From contig NZ_FXTH01000002.1 of the NCBI RefSeq assembly GCF_900182555.1, forward strand, positions 358,025 to 422,024: 64,000 bases of DNA, in the 5' to 3' direction. The position numbers and the translations under genes are program-made. The stretch is from Fodinibius sediminis (GTDB lineage: Bacteria; Bacteroidota; Rhodothermia; Balneolales; Balneolaceae). Below, piece after piece: positions 8,156 to 16,640 of the stretch (the first letter of the stretch is position 1; each line of letters opens with the position of its first letter). The notes under the pieces are model-generated. The model did not search any database and had not been told where the DNA came from. It was given only the letters and a program-made list of their open reading frames with translations.

Positions 8156-10882
8156 TTAGAGTGCTACCTTCACACCAAAGGTATAGGTCATGCCCGGCTT
8201 GTATTGAAAGGTGGTCACTCTGCCCTGCTTGTAGACGCGCTGGTCGTTTAGCAGGTTTTCGACCCCCAGACTGAACGAATAATCTCCAAGCGTATGCGAG
8301 ATATTCATATTGAGTCCATGGAAGGGCTGCTCATATTCATCATCGGGATGCGTACCCTTGCCAATGGTGACGATTCGTTTGCCAAAGGTATGGTAATTCA
8401 TGCCCAGCTCCGTACGAATGGCAGGAAGGGCATAAAAGGCGGAGAGGTTGACGGTATAGGGGGATTGCCCGTACATGGGCCGTTCGAAGGTTGCCAGCCT
8501 CCCCTGGATCTCCTCCCTGCTGTCGCTGAAGTCGACTTTTGAAAAGATATACGATCCATTCGCTACGAACTGCAGGCGCTCCGTGAAATTTTTTCGCATC
8601 TCAAGTTCCAGTCCATACAGATCAGCCCGGTCGGCGTTTTCATAGACCACTTCCGTCCGTTCGGTGATGCGGTACCAGACCTCTATCGGATTGTGAAACT
8701 GCTTGTAAAAAGCACTTACGGCAAAGAGTTCACCCGGATGCGGATAGGTTTCGAATCGCAGATCATAGTTGTTGATGTTGGTCCGTTCCAGATCCGGGTT
8801 TCCATATACGATCCGTGAACCCACAAAGTCCTGGAAGTCAAATTCCGATATCTCCCGAAATTCCGGGCGTGCAAGGGTTACCGAGAAAGCGCCCCGCAGA
8901 TTCGTTTTATCAGAAATATTGTAGGTTGCATTGATGCTGGGAAGAATATCAGTGGTTTGGACCAGGGATCGGCCATCAATGCGCTGGTCCGATGATTCAA
9001 TGCGGGCCCCGACATCCAGTGAGAGCCGGGCAAGGATATCGAGCGTGGAACTCAGGTATCCGGCATAAAGAAGCTGTTCTCCCTCATAAGAATCATTGGG
9101 ACCGGTAATTTCAGCCAGATCGATAATATCCTCTGCGATGACCTTGTCAGCCAGTACTTCTTCAGGAGGGGCTATGGCCAAGTCAGAGGGTACGCTGTTC
9201 TCAAAATCCTGGTATTCCAGTTTACGGGCCTCAAATGCTCTCTCCTTGAAATTTCCCGTGACGCCTGTCTTTAATTTGAAACCGTTCACGGGCTCGAGCT
9301 CATAATCAATCCGTGCGCTGTAGTTTTTGTCGTTCTGGCTGGAATAAAAGTGACCATTCCCTCCCTCCGAGAGCTTGATAGCGTATTGCCGGTCATCGTT
9401 CAGGGCGTATTGTGTTGTTCGCCGGTCCGGGCGGTCCCGCAAAGCCCTGGAGTAGGAAACAACAGCACTCAGGCTCGACTGTAAAAAGTCGGAAAAGTAT
9501 TTTTCCGCATTGACAGAGGAGGAATATATGTTGCGGCGATCAAAATCGAGAATGGTCTGCCTGTTGATCCTGAGAGCATTCGTATATGTGCCGGTCACTA
9601 CGGAGGTTTTGTTTTCCAGCGCATTGGAATACAGGTTTTTGAATCCGATTTTGGTGGTACGGCCGGGTTTTACAAATAGGTTCATCATGGCACTGAAATC
9701 GGAGCTCTCAGTTCCCACATCCTGTACAAAATCACCGCTCAGTATGTTTTCCCCGGTATTCCTGTTGGTACTTTCAATAGAGCGCGTAATTTTACCCGCA
9801 TCGTAGGCGGTGTGATACTTATAGCTGATATTGGAGACAATACCCACAGGCATGGCTTCCTCATTAAACTGGTTGGCATAGCTGACACCGATCTTTTGCG
9901 AGGGAATGGCCTGCGATGAGTTTCGAACCGACCAGTCGTTATGCAGTTTTGCAGCGGTCTCCACCTCCTGCTCCCTCGTCAACCGATTATCGGTTATAGA
10001 AGCCGGGAGTGCCCGTTTACCATTGTCAAAACCCAGGAAATCAGTTCGGCTGCCCGGGTAGGTCAGGGTATTGCCAAATGTTCCCCGCGTGTTGAAGCTG
10101 GTAGAGTAGCTCAGTGACAGATTACGGTCTTCGGGAAATTCCTTGGTCGTTATCTGTACCGATCCGCCTGAAAACTCACCCGACTGATCTGGCGTATAGG
10201 TCTTTTGAACAACAATATGATCCACCAGGCTGCTGCCGACCAGATCTACGGGGGCTTCTTTCTTGTTGGGATTGGTGGAAGGCACCTGGGCTCCATTAAG
10301 CTGAACATTGCTGTACCTGTTTCCCAGTCCGCGTACGAACACTTCCTTCCCATTCATCAGGGAAACCCCGGTTATTTTTTTAAGCCCCGAAGCCACATCA
10401 CCGGCACCGCTTTTATCCAGGAACTCCGATGAGAGTCCATCCTGAAAAGAAACGGATTTCCGCTGGATGGACAGGAGGCCCGCCTCACTGTTACTGCTGG
10501 CAGCGGCCGTAACGGTCACGGCCTCCATCCCTACCGTCTCAGGCATTAGAGAAACATTCAACCGGGTGTTTGAATCCGCATTTACCTGGACATCCGTAAT
10601 AGTTTTCCGGGCATAAGAGATATAGGAAACCGTAATGGAATGATGGCCAGCCGGTACCTCCCGAATGGAGTACTGGCCATCCAGATCGGTTGCTGCCCCC
10701 CGGGTAGTACCCGTAAGAGCCACATTAGCCCCTATAATCGGTTCACCTGTCCGGGCGTCAACGACCCTGCCCGAAATACGACTCGTCTCTGACTGGCCAT
10801 GGGCTTGATCGGGTGGACCCAGTGCGAGGATCAGTATCACCAGGCAAGGGAGTATGTACTTTAGTGTGCTTAAATTCTTCAT
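8156..10882 (-). CDS. TonB-dependent outer-membrane receptor with carboxypeptidase-regulatory-like N-terminal domain
   Basis: This is a 908-residue outer-membrane active transporter, energised by TonB/ExbBD. A signal peptide (about residues 1-29) is followed by a carboxypeptidase-D regulatory-like beta domain (ISGRVVDARTGEPIIGANV through DLDGQYSI). Then come the plug (about 120-250; VFVRGLGNRYSNVQLNGAQV, GGSVQITTKEFP) and a long beta-barrel ending in an aromatic/hydrophobic strand (MTYTFGVKVAL). It heads a two-gene unit with the beta-helix lipoprotein. The promoter region holds three TGTTA(A/C) repeats 11 bp apart, resembling a Pho box, so phosphate or a phosphate ester is a candidate substrate. 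That substrate assignment is inference from the repeat only. Confidence 0.9.
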   Translation of the reverse strand: MKNLSTLKYILPCLVILILALGPPDQAHGQSETSRISGRVVDARTGEPIIGANVALTGTTRGAATDLDGQYSIREVPAGHHSITVSYISYARKTITDVQVNADSNTRLNVSLMPETVGMEAVTVTAAASSNSEAGLLSIQRKSVSFQDGLSSEFLDKSGAGDVASGLKKITGVSLMNGKEVFVRGLGNRYSNVQLNGAQVPSTNPNKKEAPVDLVGSSLVDHIVVQKTYTPDQSGEFSGGSVQITTKEFPEDRNLSLSYSTSFNTRGTFGNTLTYPGSRTDFLGFDNGKRALPASITDNRLTREQEVETAAKLHNDWSVRNSSQAIPSQKIGVSYANQFNEEAMPVGIVSNISYKYHTAYDAGKITRSIESTNRNTGENILSGDFVQDVGTESSDFSAMMNLFVKPGRTTKIGFKNLYSNALENKTSVVTGTYTNALRINRQTILDFDRRNIYSSSVNAEKYFSDFLQSSLSAVVSYSRALRDRPDRRTTQYALNDDRQYAIKLSEGGNGHFYSSQNDKNYSARIDYELEPVNGFKLKTGVTGNFKERAFEARKLEYQDFENSVPSDLAIAPPEEVLADKVIAEDIIDLAEITGPNDSYEGEQLLYAGYLSSTLDILARLSLDVGARIESSDQRIDGRSLVQTTDILPSINATYNISDKTNLRGAFSVTLARPEFREISEFDFQDFVGSRIVYGNPDLERTNINNYDLRFETYPHPGELFAVSAFYKQFHNPIEVWYRITERTEVVYENADRADLYGLELEMRKNFTERLQFVANGSYIFSKVDFSDSREEIQGRLATFERPMYGQSPYTVNLSAFYALPAIRTELGMNYHTFGKRIVTIGKGTHPDDEYEQPFHGLNMNISHTLGDYSFSLGVENLLNDQRVYKQGRVTTFQYKPGMTYTFGVKVAL

Positions 10883-10955
10883 GGTAAGTGTGCTGATTTA
10901 TGGTTGGATTGTTTCCTTAACATGATATGTCAAGGATAGCACACTCAGATTGCAT

Positions 10956-11008
10956 CAATATTACGCCATCATTATGGGTCTGTTAATCTCATGTTACCAC
11001 AATGTTAA
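10956..11008 (-). promoter_or_regulatory. Pho-box-like direct repeat and -7 element of the TonB receptor
   Basis: On the minus strand TTAACA (11008-11003), GTAACA (10997-10992) and TTAACA (10986-10981) repeat with an exact 11-bp period. This matches the spacing of PhoP/PhoB direct repeats (TTAACA-N5 in Bacillus). A near-consensus -7 box TAATATTG lies at 10963-10956, 17 bases downstream, and there is no -33 NTTG at the usual place, as expected for an activator-dependent promoter. Confidence 0.55.
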
Positions 11009-11057
11009 GCGGGAATGGCGTAAAAGGAAGGAACGCTTGGGCTAGAAAAGGCAAAAT

Positions 11058-11095
11058 GATAACCGGAAAGAGTCTGCCCCTCCTCCCGGTTTATC
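11058..11095 (-). terminator. possible weak terminator after ftsH
   Basis: On the minus strand GATAA(A)CCGG can pair with CCGGTTATC, with one bulged A and a loop of about 19 bases. It is followed by an imperfect T stretch (ATTTTGCC). Weak, but it sits directly after the ftsH stop. Confidence 0.35.
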
Positions 11096-11103
11096 ACTGT
11101 CAT

Positions 11104-13164
11104 TCATTTTTCGACCTGTTCGGAGGCGTCGTTCTCAACCTCCTCCGTCTCCGGGGACTGCTCGTCGCCAACAGCGGCTTCTTCAGCATGACCGTTGCCC
11201 CCCTGCAAGGTTCGATCGGCATTAAAAATACCCTCGGGATATTTTCCTTCCGGGTGATCACCCAGCAGATCCCTCAAGTCGTTATGATCAATTACTTCTT
11301 TATCCAGGAGCGTCTTGGCCATTTTTTCAAGCTTGTCCTTGTGATCGGTAATCAGCGCTTTGGTGCGTTCATAGTTCGACTGGATGATATGGGCTACCGC
11401 CTCGTCAATCCGTTCTGCTGTATGCTCAGAATATTTTTTGTTGAAGCCGTAGCTATTCTCGGGATTCTTGGAATCCTTGAGTGACAGATAGCCGATCTCA
11501 TCACTCATGCCATATTCAGCAACCATTGCAAAAGCCATATTCGTAATACGTTCCAGGTCGTTTTGTGCACCGGTAGAGATCCGGCCAAAAATGATTTCCT
11601 CCGCCACACGACCGCCCAGCAAGGCACAGATCTTGTCATTGAGTTCCTCTGTTGTCATGAGGAAGCGATCTTCCAGCGGGGTCTGGAGCGTATATCCCAA
11701 GGCAGCCAGCCCACGGGGCACAATACTCACTTTAAGCACTGGATCCGTATGCTCCAGGTACCAGCCCACGATGGCGTGCCCCGCCTCATGATAGGCGACA
11801 ATCTCACGTTCCCGGGGATTAATCAGCTTATTCTTTTTCTCCAAGCCGGCGATAACCCGTTCAATGGAATCCTGAAAATCCTCCATTTCCACCTGTTCTT
11901 TGCCCCTGCGGGCGGCCATCAATGCCGCTTCGTTACACAAATTGGCAAGTTCCGCACCGGCAAAGCCCGGTGTCTGAGAGGCCAGGAGCTTAAGATCGAT
12001 ATCTTCAGAAAGCTTCAGCTTCTTGGCATGCACCTTCAAAACCTCCATTCTTCCGCGCAGGTCCGGTTTATCAATAAGGATCTGCCGGTCAAAACGGCCG
12101 GGTCGCAGCAGGGCTGAATCCAAGACATCCGGACGGTTGGTGGCAGCCATGATGATAACCCCCTTATCGGTATTAAAACCATCCATTTCACTCAAAAGCT
12201 GGTTGAGCGTATTCTCCCGCTCATCGTTTGAGCCCATCATCATGCCTTTTCCCCGGCTGCGTCCAATGGCGTCAATTTCATCGATAAAGATGATACAGGG
12301 TGCCTTTTCTTTGGCCTGTTTAAACAGGTCACGTACGCGGGCGGCCCCTACTCCAACAAACATTTCAACAAAATCAGAACCGCTGAGACTGAAGAAAGGA
12401 ACATCGGCTTCTCCGGCCGTAGCTTTTGCAAGGAGTGTCTTGCCGGTTCCCGGCGGGCCCACCAACAGGACCCCTTTGGGCAGCGTACCGCCCAGTTTTG
12501 TAAACTTTTGCGGGTTTCTCAAAAATTCCACGACCTCCTCGACCTCGGCCTTGGCCTCTTCGAGTCCTGCTACATCCTTAAACGAAATTTCATTCTCTTT
12601 CTGCTTATCGTAGAGGGAAGCTTTATTCTTGCCGATATTCAGTACCTGCTGACCGGGATTCATCCGCCGGAAGATAAATATCCAGAAGAAAACAGCCAGT
12701 CCGATAGGTATAAGCCAGATTAAAATACCACTGAACCAGTCGTCATCAATTTGTACGTCGTAGGTAACGTTGTTCTGGTCCAGGATCGGGCGTATCTCAT
12801 CCCCTTCCAGCATGGTAGTTGTAAAGGTATTTTTGGGAGGTGTCCCCGTATCAAGCTGCCACCCCTGGTCCTCGGCAGGAGGTGTAACAATGCCCTCCTT
12901 AACGGCCTTTTCACTGTAAACTCCCCGAATGTAAGCCCCGTTTTCTATGGTGATCTGCTCGATAAAACCCTTTTCGACATAAGATAAAAACGTGCTGTAT
13001 TTTATCTGTTCACCAGATGTGGTATTCATAAAATAAATCTGAATACCAAAAAGGGCTATAAGCAGGACTACATAAATCCATATTGGAAATTTGGGAGATT
13101 TTTCTCCCCCATTCAGGGGGCCCTTTGAATTGTTTTTATTTGTCGAATTCTTATTCTTGGACAT
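11104..13164 (-). CDS. ftsH: ATP-dependent zinc metalloprotease FtsH
   Basis: FtsH is a membrane-anchored AAA+ protease that degrades misfolded membrane proteins and selected regulators. The 686 residues show a first membrane segment (about 27-45), a periplasmic domain, a second segment (about 146-166), Walker A GPPGTGKT (236-243), Walker B FIDEID (293-298), the second region of homology ([20 protein letters not shown]) and the zinc motif HEAGH (459-463). The last ~40 residues are an acidic, Gly/Glu-rich disordered tail. A -7 box lies a few bases before the ATG, implying a very short leader. Confidence 0.98.
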   Translation of the reverse strand: MSKNKNSTNKNNSKGPLNGGEKSPKFPIWIYVVLLIALFGIQIYFMNTTSGEQIKYSTFLSYVEKGFIEQITIENGAYIRGVYSEKAVKEGIVTPPAEDQGWQLDTGTPPKNTFTTTMLEGDEIRPILDQNNVTYDVQIDDDWFSGILIWLIPIGLAVFFWIFIFRRMNPGQQVLNIGKNKASLYDKQKENEISFKDVAGLEEAKAEVEEVVEFLRNPQKFTKLGGTLPKGVLLVGPPGTGKTLLAKATAGEADVPFFSLSGSDFVEMFVGVGAARVRDLFKQAKEKAPCIIFIDEIDAIGRSRGKGMMMGSNDERENTLNQLLSEMDGFNTDKGVIIMAATNRPDVLDSALLRPGRFDRQILIDKPDLRGRMEVLKVHAKKLKLSEDIDLKLLASQTPGFAGAELANLCNEAALMAARRGKEQVEMEDFQDSIERVIAGLEKKNKLINPREREIVAYHEAGHAIVGWYLEHTDPVLKVSIVPRGLAALGYTLQTPLEDRFLMTTEELNDKICALLGGRVAEEIIFGRISTGAQNDLERITNMAFAMVAEYGMSDEIGYLSLKDSKNPENSYGFNKKYSEHTAERIDEAVAHIIQSNYERTKALITDHKDKLEKMAKTLLDKEVIDHNDLRDLLGDHPEGKYPEGIFNADRTLQGGNGHAEEAAVGDEQSPETEEVENDASEQVEK

Positions 13165-13178
13165 GTACTCGGTGGTAG

Positions 13179-13186
13179 CAAATTTA
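13179..13186 (-). promoter_or_regulatory. -7 promoter element of ftsH
   Basis: The minus strand reads TAAATTTG, an exact TAnnTTTG. The -33 position reads TTAC instead of TTG at 20-base spacing. The transcription start would fall only about 8 bases before the ATG. Confidence 0.5.
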
Positions 13187-13321
13187 TCTTATCGCGTAAA
13201 TATACGGTAAATATTTAAAGCGTGCGTAATATACCCCGCATTAACCTTAGTAAATTATATATGATTAACGATTCAAATCACTAAAACGTATATCCACACC
13301 ATTCTGTACGCTCAGCTTGCT

Positions 13322-14362
13322 TTATAGCTGCTGGCCACTGCCGTCGAAGACGACAACCTCCCCTTCGGCCTTCTGCATGCGAATGCCTTCCTCTTTATCG
13401 GTAACCTGGCCAATAACCGTAAAATCACTGAATTCATCGGCCAGGCCTTCAACCTGTTCTTCGGGCAGAGTAAACATCAGCTCAAAATCTTCGCCGCCAT
13501 ACAGCGCATATTTATCGACATCCTCTTTCATTTCATCGGCTACCCGGCGGGTGTCCAGGCTTATAGGCAATGCAGCCTGATAGAAATAGACCCCCATTTC
13601 CGAGGCCTCAGCCAGGTGTTGTAGTTCACTGGCCAGTCCCTGGGTTAAATCGATCATTGAGGTAGGCAGGATGTTCAGGTCTGCAATCTTCTCGATAAAG
13701 TCTTTTCGGGCAACGGGTACAAGCTGCCGCCGTACAACATATTCATAGTCGGTCAGATCCGGCTGGAAAGCCTGCTGCTGGTCCTGTTCCTCCCAGAATC
13801 GTTTTTCACGCATGAGGATACGCAGGCCAGCCGCAGCCCCTCCAAGGTCTCCGGTCACACAGACGGCATCGCCCTCATGAGCACCCTTGCGATAGATTAT
13901 CTTGTCCTGAGCTACTTCCCCGTAACAACTGATGCTGATGCCCAGGGTCTGGTGTGAGGCCGTCAGGTCTCCGCCCCCGATCTGGAATTCATAATCCTTG
14001 CCTGCAGCACCAATCCCTCTGTATATCTCTTTAAGCATATCCACCGATATCTTGTTGGGAACAGAGAGATTAACCAGTACCAATTCCGGCGAGCCGTTCA
14101 TGGCATAGATATCGCTGACGGCAGCGGTAGCAATCTTGTACCCCAGATGATGAAGCGGCACATAGGTTAGATCAAAATCCACGCCTTCCATGAAACTCTC
14201 CGAGCTTAAAAGCTGGTACCCTTTCTGGTGATTCAGCACCGTGCTGTCATCGCCATAGCCTTTGACCACCAGGTCGCTGCTCAGGGCATTGTGCTCCATC
14301 AGCTCATCAATAAGTTCATCCCGTCCCAGTGATTGTATCGTACGAAAAGATTCCTTGCCCAT
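13322..14362 (-). CDS. thiL: thiamine-monophosphate kinase
   Basis: ThiL phosphorylates thiamine monophosphate to thiamine diphosphate, the cofactor used by the E1 enzyme at the start of this window. The 346-residue protein has the AIR-synthase-like fold signatures of ThiL: the GDDSTVL metal/nucleotide motif near residues 37-43, ESFMEGVDFD, AAVSDIYAMNGSP, QIGGGDLTASH, VTGDLGGAAAGL and SMIDLTQGLASEL. The ATG at 14362 begins just 16 bases after the exb-operon terminator. No TPP riboswitch was recognised upstream. Confidence 0.92.
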   Translation of the reverse strand: MGKESFRTIQSLGRDELIDELMEHNALSSDLVVKGYGDDSTVLNHQKGYQLLSSESFMEGVDFDLTYVPLHHLGYKIATAAVSDIYAMNGSPELVLVNLSVPNKISVDMLKEIYRGIGAAGKDYEFQIGGGDLTASHQTLGISISCYGEVAQDKIIYRKGAHEGDAVCVTGDLGGAAAGLRILMREKRFWEEQDQQQAFQPDLTDYEYVVRRQLVPVARKDFIEKIADLNILPTSMIDLTQGLASELQHLAEASEMGVYFYQAALPISLDTRRVADEMKEDVDKYALYGGEDFELMFTLPEEQVEGLADEFSDFTVIGQVTDKEEGIRMQKAEGEVVVFDGSGQQL

Positions 14363-14378
14363 AGTCTATTGATATAAT

Positions 14379-14414
14379 AAAAAAGGCAGGTACACAAATG
14401 TGTACTTGCCTTTT
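14379..14414 (-). terminator. intrinsic terminator of the exbB-exbD operon
   Basis: A 15-bp stem with one G-T pair (14381-14395 with 14400-14414) and a four-base loop is followed on the minus strand by six Ts. It lies between the last exbD gene and thiL. Confidence 0.9.
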
Positions 14415-14441
14415 GAGAATAAATGGTTGTTCTGTTCGGTC

Positions 14442-14894
14442 TTAGTTAACGACCTCTTGCTTGGTAGAATAGTTCAGTCGAAGGGTACCCGCTTCGCGCA
14501 GCTCCTGTTCAACATCCGTTACAATACCAAACTCGGCTTCTTCATGTACACGCAAAGAAACAATCAGCTTGGGCTGTTCCTTGTACTTGTCGTACATGAT
14601 TTTACGTATAGCCCCGATATCTTCAATGATAGCATCATCAATCTGTACACGGGGTTCTCCCAATTGATTGCCCTGAAGCTTTTGGGGGCCTATATAAATA
14701 TAACTTACAAGCCTTTTCTGCTCTATTTTTTCAATATTTTCTGCCTGAGCATAGTTGATCTGGACCTGAAGCTCAACCTCACGGAGAACGGTTGTCACCA
14801 TGAAAAAGATGAGCAGCATGAATACCACATCCGGCATGGCCGAAGTAGGTACGTCCTGACTTGTTTTAGCAGATTTCTTTTGAAAATGTGCCAT
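14442..14894 (-). CDS. exbD: ExbD/TolR-family biopolymer transport protein (second copy)
   Basis: A 150-residue single-span inner-membrane protein that, with ExbB, transmits the proton motive force to TonB. A short cytosolic N-terminus is followed by the membrane segment DVVFMLLIFFMVTTVL, whose aspartate at its cytosolic end is the conserved ExbD proton-relay residue. The rest is a periplasmic domain. It lies 9 bases after the other exbD and is the last gene before the terminator. Two non-identical ExbD paralogues in tandem are common in this phylum. Confidence 0.9.
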   Translation of the reverse strand: MAHFQKKSAKTSQDVPTSAMPDVVFMLLIFFMVTTVLREVELQVQINYAQAENIEKIEQKRLVSYIYIGPQKLQGNQLGEPRVQIDDAIIEDIGAIRKIMYDKYKEQPKLIVSLRVHEEAEFGIVTDVEQELREAGTLRLNYSTKQEVVN

Positions 14895-14903
14895 AATTAG
14901 ACC

Positions 14904-15449
14904 TTATCCCTCAGAGGGTTCTGCGATTGAAATTTTCTTCGGATAGATATCCTGTATCTTCTGTTGCTCCTCGCTGTCATCTTCCAGCTCTTCATACGGA
15001 ACCCCGAATTCTGACTGTGAGGCCTGGTTACGGAGTTCAGCATACGCCCCCATCACTTCATCCAACATATCGATATATGTTTTATAAGGTGTCTGGCGTT
15101 GTGTCTTAATAGAAACAATCGCTTTGTCAGGAGAATCTGAAAGATTGGGATCTTGACCACGATTGGTAACAAAATCCTTAATCTTTTGCTTTAAGGCGCT
15201 GACAGGGGTTGGCTCTTCATCTATCAGAATCATACCCTGTGCATTGACAAGGATATTGAGCAGATTACGCTCCTTAATAGGTGGCGGCTCCTGGTTTTCT
15301 TCAGGTGCCGGCGGCAGCTGAAGACCAATACCGGTATCAACATCAATGGTTGTAACGAGAAGGAAGAAGATAAGCAGCAGAAAGGCAATATCGGCCATTC
15401 CCGCTCCACCTACTTCAGCTTCCTCGCGTTCCCTTTTGTTATTAAACAT
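14904..15449 (-). CDS. exbD: ExbD/TolR-family biopolymer transport protein (first copy)
   Basis: A 181-residue ExbD-like protein. The N-terminus MFNNKREREEAEVGGAGM leads into the membrane segment DIAFLLLIFFLLVTTIDV, which has the conserved aspartate at its start. A proline-rich periplasmic linker (APEENQEPPP) and a periplasmic domain follow. It is 18 bases after a small membrane protein gene and directly precedes the second exbD. It probably forms the proton channel with ExbB to energise receptors such as the one at 8.2-10.9 kb. Confidence 0.9.
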   Translation of the reverse strand: MFNNKREREEAEVGGAGMADIAFLLLIFFLLVTTIDVDTGIGLQLPPAPEENQEPPPIKERNLLNILVNAQGMILIDEEPTPVSALKQKIKDFVTNRGQDPNLSDSPDKAIVSIKTQRQTPYKTYIDMLDEVMGAYAELRNQASQSEFGVPYEELEDDSEEQQKIQDIYPKKISIAEPSEG

Positions 15450-15467
15450 AGTTGTAGCACCTAAGAA

Positions 15468-15737
15468 TTATATATTAAAAGTCCCGCGTAGACCGGAGAG
15501 GAAAATCAGCAAGAGCATTGCCGCTATCATGAAAATCATGGTAGCCACCCCAGCCTGGGCAACATCACTGAAGATGCCGAAAGCCACGGCAAAAACCGCA
15601 AATGGTACCAGCATCATCAGAATTTTCTTAACGTCCTGCTTACCTTTTATAAGGCTCTGGATACCGGAAATCAGCATTCCCAAAACACCGAGTCCGATCA
15701 ACCCTAAGCCTAATCCTATTGCTATGGTTACAATCAT
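15468..15737 (-). CDS. small two-to-three-span membrane protein inside the exb operon
   Basis: The 89 residues contain a Gly-rich first hydrophobic helix (IAIGLGLGLIGLGVLGMLIS), a short basic cytosolic loop (KGKQDVKK) and two further hydrophobic stretches (MMLVPFAVFAVAFGIFS and ATMIFMIAAMLLLIFL). I cannot name a family with certainty. Its place between exbB (39 bases upstream) and exbD (18 bases downstream) on the same strand suggests a subunit or assembly factor of the TonB motor. Confidence 0.8.
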   Translation of the reverse strand: MIVTIAIGLGLGLIGLGVLGMLISGIQSLIKGKQDVKKILMMLVPFAVFAVAFGIFSDVAQAGVATMIFMIAAMLLLIFLSGLRGTFNI

Positions 15738-15776
15738 AATATTAAATAAGAATTAGCATTAATGATAAGGGTTATT

Positions 15777-16490
15777 TTACTCGTCACCGGACTGATCGGG
15801 CGCTACCTGCTTGCCTTCTTTAAGCATAACAATTGAGTCAATCAGCGTAATGGAGCTTTCTTCCATTTCCGAGATGATGCGGTCGATTTTAGAAACGCAG
15901 TAGTTATAACCAATTTGCAGAATAATACCTGCAAGCAGACCGCCAGCCGTTGTCAGCAGTGCTACTTTAATACCCCCTGCAACCAATGTTGGAGAAATAT
16001 CACCGGCCTGCTCAATAGCATCGAATGCCTGGATCATACCAACAACTGTTCCAAGGAAACCCAGCAGCGGTGCAATGGCGATAAACAACGACAGCCATAC
16101 AAGCCCCCGCTCCAGGAAGCTCATTTCAATAGATCCGTATGCCGATATCGCTTTTTCAGCCGCGTCAATGCCTTCATCAACACGCATCAGGCCAGCCTGG
16201 AACACAGAGGCAACAGGTCCGCGGGTTTCAGCACAAAGTTGTCGAGCGGCAGGTACTCCCCCTTCATCCAGGGCTTCTTGTACGTCAACCACGAATTTAC
16301 GGGTATCAATATCAGCCAGGTTCAAGGTGATAATACGCTCCAGGAAAATGGCTAGGCCCAGGATAAGAGCGACAAGGACCGGCCACATGAACCCACCCTC
16401 GTTACCTTCATTAAATTTTTCGACAATTACATTAAAAAATCCTTGATCTGCTCCTGCTTGAAGGAAAAAGAGAGTTATTGACGATGTCAT
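15777..16490 (-). CDS. exbB: MotA/TolQ/ExbB proton-channel family protein
   Basis: The 237-residue ExbB-like protein has a first membrane segment (MWPVLVALILGLAIFLERII), a cytosolic helical domain, and the channel-forming pair VWLSLFIAIAPLLGFLGTVVGMIQAF and GIKVALLTTAGGLLAGIILQIGYN. The GFLGTVVGMI core is the family signature. It is the first gene of exbB-X-exbD-exbD. The start at 16490 is the first ATG; the upstream sequence carries a degenerate promoter. Confidence 0.93.
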   Translation of the reverse strand: MTSSITLFFLQAGADQGFFNVIVEKFNEGNEGGFMWPVLVALILGLAIFLERIITLNLADIDTRKFVVDVQEALDEGGVPAARQLCAETRGPVASVFQAGLMRVDEGIDAAEKAISAYGSIEMSFLERGLVWLSLFIAIAPLLGFLGTVVGMIQAFDAIEQAGDISPTLVAGGIKVALLTTAGGLLAGIILQIGYNYCVSKIDRIISEMEESSITLIDSIVMLKEGKQVAPDQSGDE

Positions 16491-16548
16491 ACGATTACTC
16501 CAGTTAAATTAAATTAGTTATCTGTTTATAAGGGCTCATAAAGATGGA

Positions 16549-16580
16549 AAATGATAGATTAATTTATTTAAAATGTCAAA
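16549..16580 (-). promoter_or_regulatory. possible promoter of the exb operon
   Basis: On the minus strand TTTG (16580-16577) lies exactly 20 bases before TATCATTT (16556-16549), a two-mismatch version of TAnnTTTG. Spacing fits the other promoters in this window. Confidence 0.4.
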
Positions 16581-16640
16581 GAAAGGAAGGAAAAAAAATA
16601 TATTTATTCCCTTTCACAATACTTTAACAGCAAACCGCTA

